Of a DNA stretch of 7,290 bases, positions 5,807 to 7,290 are shown piece after piece. The notes beneath the pieces were generated by a model. The model had not been told where the DNA came from, did no database searches, and saw only the letters and a program-made list of their open reading frames with translations. The DNA lies in the NCBI GenBank assembly GCA_045614505.1, contig JAZLDA010000082.1, positions 1-7,290 on the forward strand, in the 5' to 3' direction. Made by a program: the position numbers and the translations under genes. Source of the stretch: SIG607 sp045614505 (GTDB taxonomy: Bacteria; Bacillota; Clostridia; Oscillospirales; Acutalibacteraceae). Numbering within the stretch: the first letter of the stretch is position 1; the number at the start of each line of letters is the position of its first letter.

Positions 5807-6259
5807 ATGTTAGATAGATTCGAACGTTTTTCTTATGCTTTGGCTGAGATCTCCCGTTGCTGGCGAAAGTTAGCTTCGGAAGAACTTGCAAAATACGGAT
5901 TGAAGAGCCCTCATGCCACATATCTTACCACTATGTATAAATATCCTGATGGTATCACTGTGCCTAAACTTTGTGATGTTAGCGGCAAAGACAAATCCGA
6001 TGCATCACGTATGATTGCTATCCTCGAAGAAAAAGGACTTGCGTGTAAAAAGGATGTAGGCGGAAGTCTTTATCGTGGACTTTGGGTTCTTACAGAGGAA
6101 GGAAAAAATGCTGCAGAGCAAGTAAGTCTTCGTGCAAGTAAAGCGGTAGAACTTGCAGGCAAAGACCTTGATGAAGAAACGAGAAATATTTTTTATAAGG
6201 CGCTTGAGTCTATTACGTCAAATCTAACAATGCTAAGCAGGGAAGGAATTCCCGGCTAA
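5807..6259 (+). CDS. MarR-family winged helix-turn-helix transcriptional regulator
   Basis: 150 residues, the usual MarR size. The N-terminal helices (1-45) and C-terminal helices (100-145) would form the dimer interface around a winged helix-turn-helix. ITVPKLCDVSGKDKSDASRMIAILEEKGL (50-78) contains the HTH, with the recognition helix about 62-74, and residues 79-95 (CKKDVGGSLYRGLWVLT) form the wing. It then follows the family pattern 'L-T-x-E-G-K' at 95-100. Three cysteines (18, 56, 80) are present, but no defined redox-sensor arrangement is evident. It is first in an operon with degV 13 bp downstream, and two matching palindromes sit in its promoter, so autorepression with release by a small ligand is the likely mode. 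The ligand is unknown; the DegV/FakB neighbour makes a fatty acid or acyl derivative a reasonable guess, by analogy with FabT. ATG 5807 has AAGGAG 9 nt upstream. Confidence 0.9.
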   Translation: MLDRFERFSYALAEISRCWRKLASEELAKYGLKSPHATYLTTMYKYPDGITVPKLCDVSGKDKSDASRMIAILEEKGLACKKDVGGSLYRGLWVLTEEGKNAAEQVSLRASKAVELAGKDLDEETRNIFYKALESITSNLTMLSREGIPG

Positions 6260-6272
6260 AGGAGAAATATAT

Positions 6273-7112
6273 ATGAAAACAAGAATTATTGTGGATTCCA
6301 CAGCAGATTTAATGCCCGAATATAAAGAACGTGTGCATACAGTTCCTCTCACCGTTAATTTCGGGACAGAAGAATATATTGATGGCGTTACCATAGATCA
6401 TAAGACTTTCTATGAAAAACTTATAGAAAGTGATGTGCTCCCCACCACAAGCCAAGCAACACCCGATGCTTTTATGAAGGAGTTTGAGAAGGCAAAAGAA
6501 GCAGGTGAAGCAGCCGTTGTGATTACGCTTGCATCGAAGTTTTCCGGAACCTGTCAAAGTGCTATGATTGCGGCAGCGGACTATGAAAACATTTACATTG
6601 TTGATAGTTCCAGTGCGGCCATGGGTAGCGGTATCTTAGTTGAATTAGCATTTAGACTTTTGGATGAAGGTAAGAGCGCAGAAGAAATTGCAGCAATACT
6701 CGAAGAAGAAAAGAAAAAGATTGTTATCGTTGCCTTGGTTGATACCCTTGAGTATCTCAAAAAGGGCGGTCGTATTTCTAAAGCTGTTGCCTTTGCCGGT
6801 GGTGTGTTAAATATTAAACCCGTACTTTCCGTTATTGACGGTGAAATTGGTATGCTCGGCAAAGCGCGTGGCTCTAAGATGGGCAACAACTTGCTTGTGC
6901 AGGAAATTGATAAAGCCGGTGGTATTGACTTTAGCAAACCTGTTTTGCTTGGCTATAGCGGCATTTCCGATGCGCTTCTATTAAAATATATCGAGGACAG
7001 CCGTCATATTTGGGAAGGTAATCTTGATGAAGTGCGTTATACAACTGTCGGCAGTGTTATTGGAACACACGCTGGCCCTGGTGCTGTGGTTGTGGCGTTT
7101 TTCAAGCAGTAA
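6273..7112 (+). CDS. DegV family protein, fatty-acid binding (FakB-like)
   Basis: 279 residues, full length for DegV. These cytoplasmic proteins bind a long-chain fatty acid between two domains; the FakB members present it to the kinase FakA to form acyl-phosphate for phospholipid synthesis. Visible family signatures: IIVDSTADL (5-13), PLTVNFG (25-31), IDGVTI (36-41), TTSQATPDAF (58-67), LASKFSGTCQSA (86-97), VDSSSAAMGSG (110-120), YLKKGGRIS (161-169), LNIKPVLSVIDG (179-190), KARG (197-200) and the closing GTHAGPGAV (264-272). The TSQ segment, the SGT loop and the late histidine (266) match positions that surround the fatty-acid carboxylate in known FakB/DegV structures. AAGGAG (6259-6264) overlaps the end of marR and lies 8 nt before the ATG. 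No fakA-like kinase gene is in the window, so a role in host fatty-acid use is inferred from family. Several paralogues per genome are usual in Clostridia. Confidence 0.93.
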   Translation: MKTRIIVDSTADLMPEYKERVHTVPLTVNFGTEEYIDGVTIDHKTFYEKLIESDVLPTTSQATPDAFMKEFEKAKEAGEAAVVITLASKFSGTCQSAMIAAADYENIYIVDSSSAAMGSGILVELAFRLLDEGKSAEEIAAILEEEKKKIVIVALVDTLEYLKKGGRISKAVAFAGGVLNIKPVLSVIDGEIGMLGKARGSKMGNNLLVQEIDKAGGIDFSKPVLLGYSGISDALLLKYIEDSRHIWEGNLDEVRYTTVGSVIGTHAGPGAVVVAFFKQ

Positions 7113-7132
7113 GATATTGGAGTTGTTGTGAA

Positions 7133-7290
7133 ATGAAAGATAACAAGAAACAACTATGGCAGGCAATCAAATTTACGCTTTTTTCTGTATCTGCCGGTGT
7201 AATTCAAATTGGTTCGTTCGCATTACTTGAAATTTTCATAAAAGACTATTGGATTCCATACTTAATTTCTCTTGTGCTTTCAATTCTATG
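7133..7290 (+). CDS. GtrA-like multi-pass membrane protein, N-terminal part (cut by window edge)
   Basis: 52 complete codons from ATG 7133; the gene continues past the right edge. A charged start (MKDNKKQLWQAIKF) leads into a first membrane helix at about residues 13-35 (FTLFSVSAGVIQIGSF), a short polar turn (KDYWIP) and the beginning of a second helix (YLISLVLSIL). The order 'K-x-x-L-W-Q-x-I-K-F-T-L-F-S-x-S-A-G' followed by a 'Y-W-x-x-Y-L-I-x-L-V-L-S' helix is what I recognise as the opening of clostridial GtrA-family proteins. These are small four-helix proteins implicated in moving lipid-linked sugars across the membrane or in teichoic-acid and cell-surface polysaccharide modification. GGAG at 7119-7122 lies 10 nt before the ATG, and only 20 bp separate it from degV, so it belongs to the marR operon. 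The specific function is unknown. Confidence 0.72.
   Translation, partial: MKDNKKQLWQAIKFTLFSVSAGVIQIGSFALLEIFIKDYWIPYLISLVLSIL

Noticed and set aside
6593..6937. A 114-codon minus-strand open frame inside degV
   Set aside because: Its Ser/Ile/Pro-rich translation is typical of an antisense shadow, and degV motifs cover the region on the other strand.

Overview
The window looks like ordinary chromosome from a low-to-moderate-GC member of the Firmicutes (Bacillota), most likely class Clostridia and plausibly Oscillospirales/Ruminococcaceae-like. This rests on strong AGGAG-type ribosome binding sites, AT-rich sigma-A promoters with near-consensus boxes, and the gene set: PcrA with a Tudor-like tail, a bacterial AsnRS, a DegV/FakB protein, and DUF975 and DUF5412 proteins. 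The lineage is inferred from protein resemblance, not from a marker search.

Layout: positions 1-4068 are coded on the minus strand and 4212-7290 on the plus strand. Reading leftward from the divergence point come pcrA (4068 to 1729), then a promoter and a three-gene group: a DUF975-like membrane protein (1668 to 880), a small membrane-anchored DUF5412-like protein (863 to 465), and the 5' part of an rlmD-type 23S rRNA uracil methyltransferase cut by the window edge (441 to 1). Reading rightward come asnS (4212-5606), a hairpin and terminator region (about 5611-5666), and a second operon of a MarR-family regulator (5807-6259), a DegV/FakB-like lipid-binding protein (6273-7112) and the start of a GtrA-like membrane protein (7133 to the edge).

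The regulatory DNA is unusually legible. Two consensus promoters with 17-bp spacers sit back to back between pcrA and asnS, with their -35 boxes 7 bp apart. The marR promoter carries two copies of AAGTTG-N6-CAAC, one over the -35 box and one over the predicted start of transcription, which fits autorepression by the MarR protein. Behind asnS lie two mutually exclusive hairpins sharing a middle arm.

The genes fall into three roles: housekeeping (PcrA in repair and replication/transcription conflict, AsnRS in translation, RlmD in rRNA modification), two uncharacterised envelope proteins, and a regulated MarR-DegV-GtrA unit probably linked to fatty acids or envelope lipids. I see no mobile element, CRISPR array, tRNA, rRNA or phage gene. 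No stretch over 300 bases lacks a gene. The only candidates for something undescribed are the regulatory and hairpin structures and the MarR-DegV-GtrA unit.
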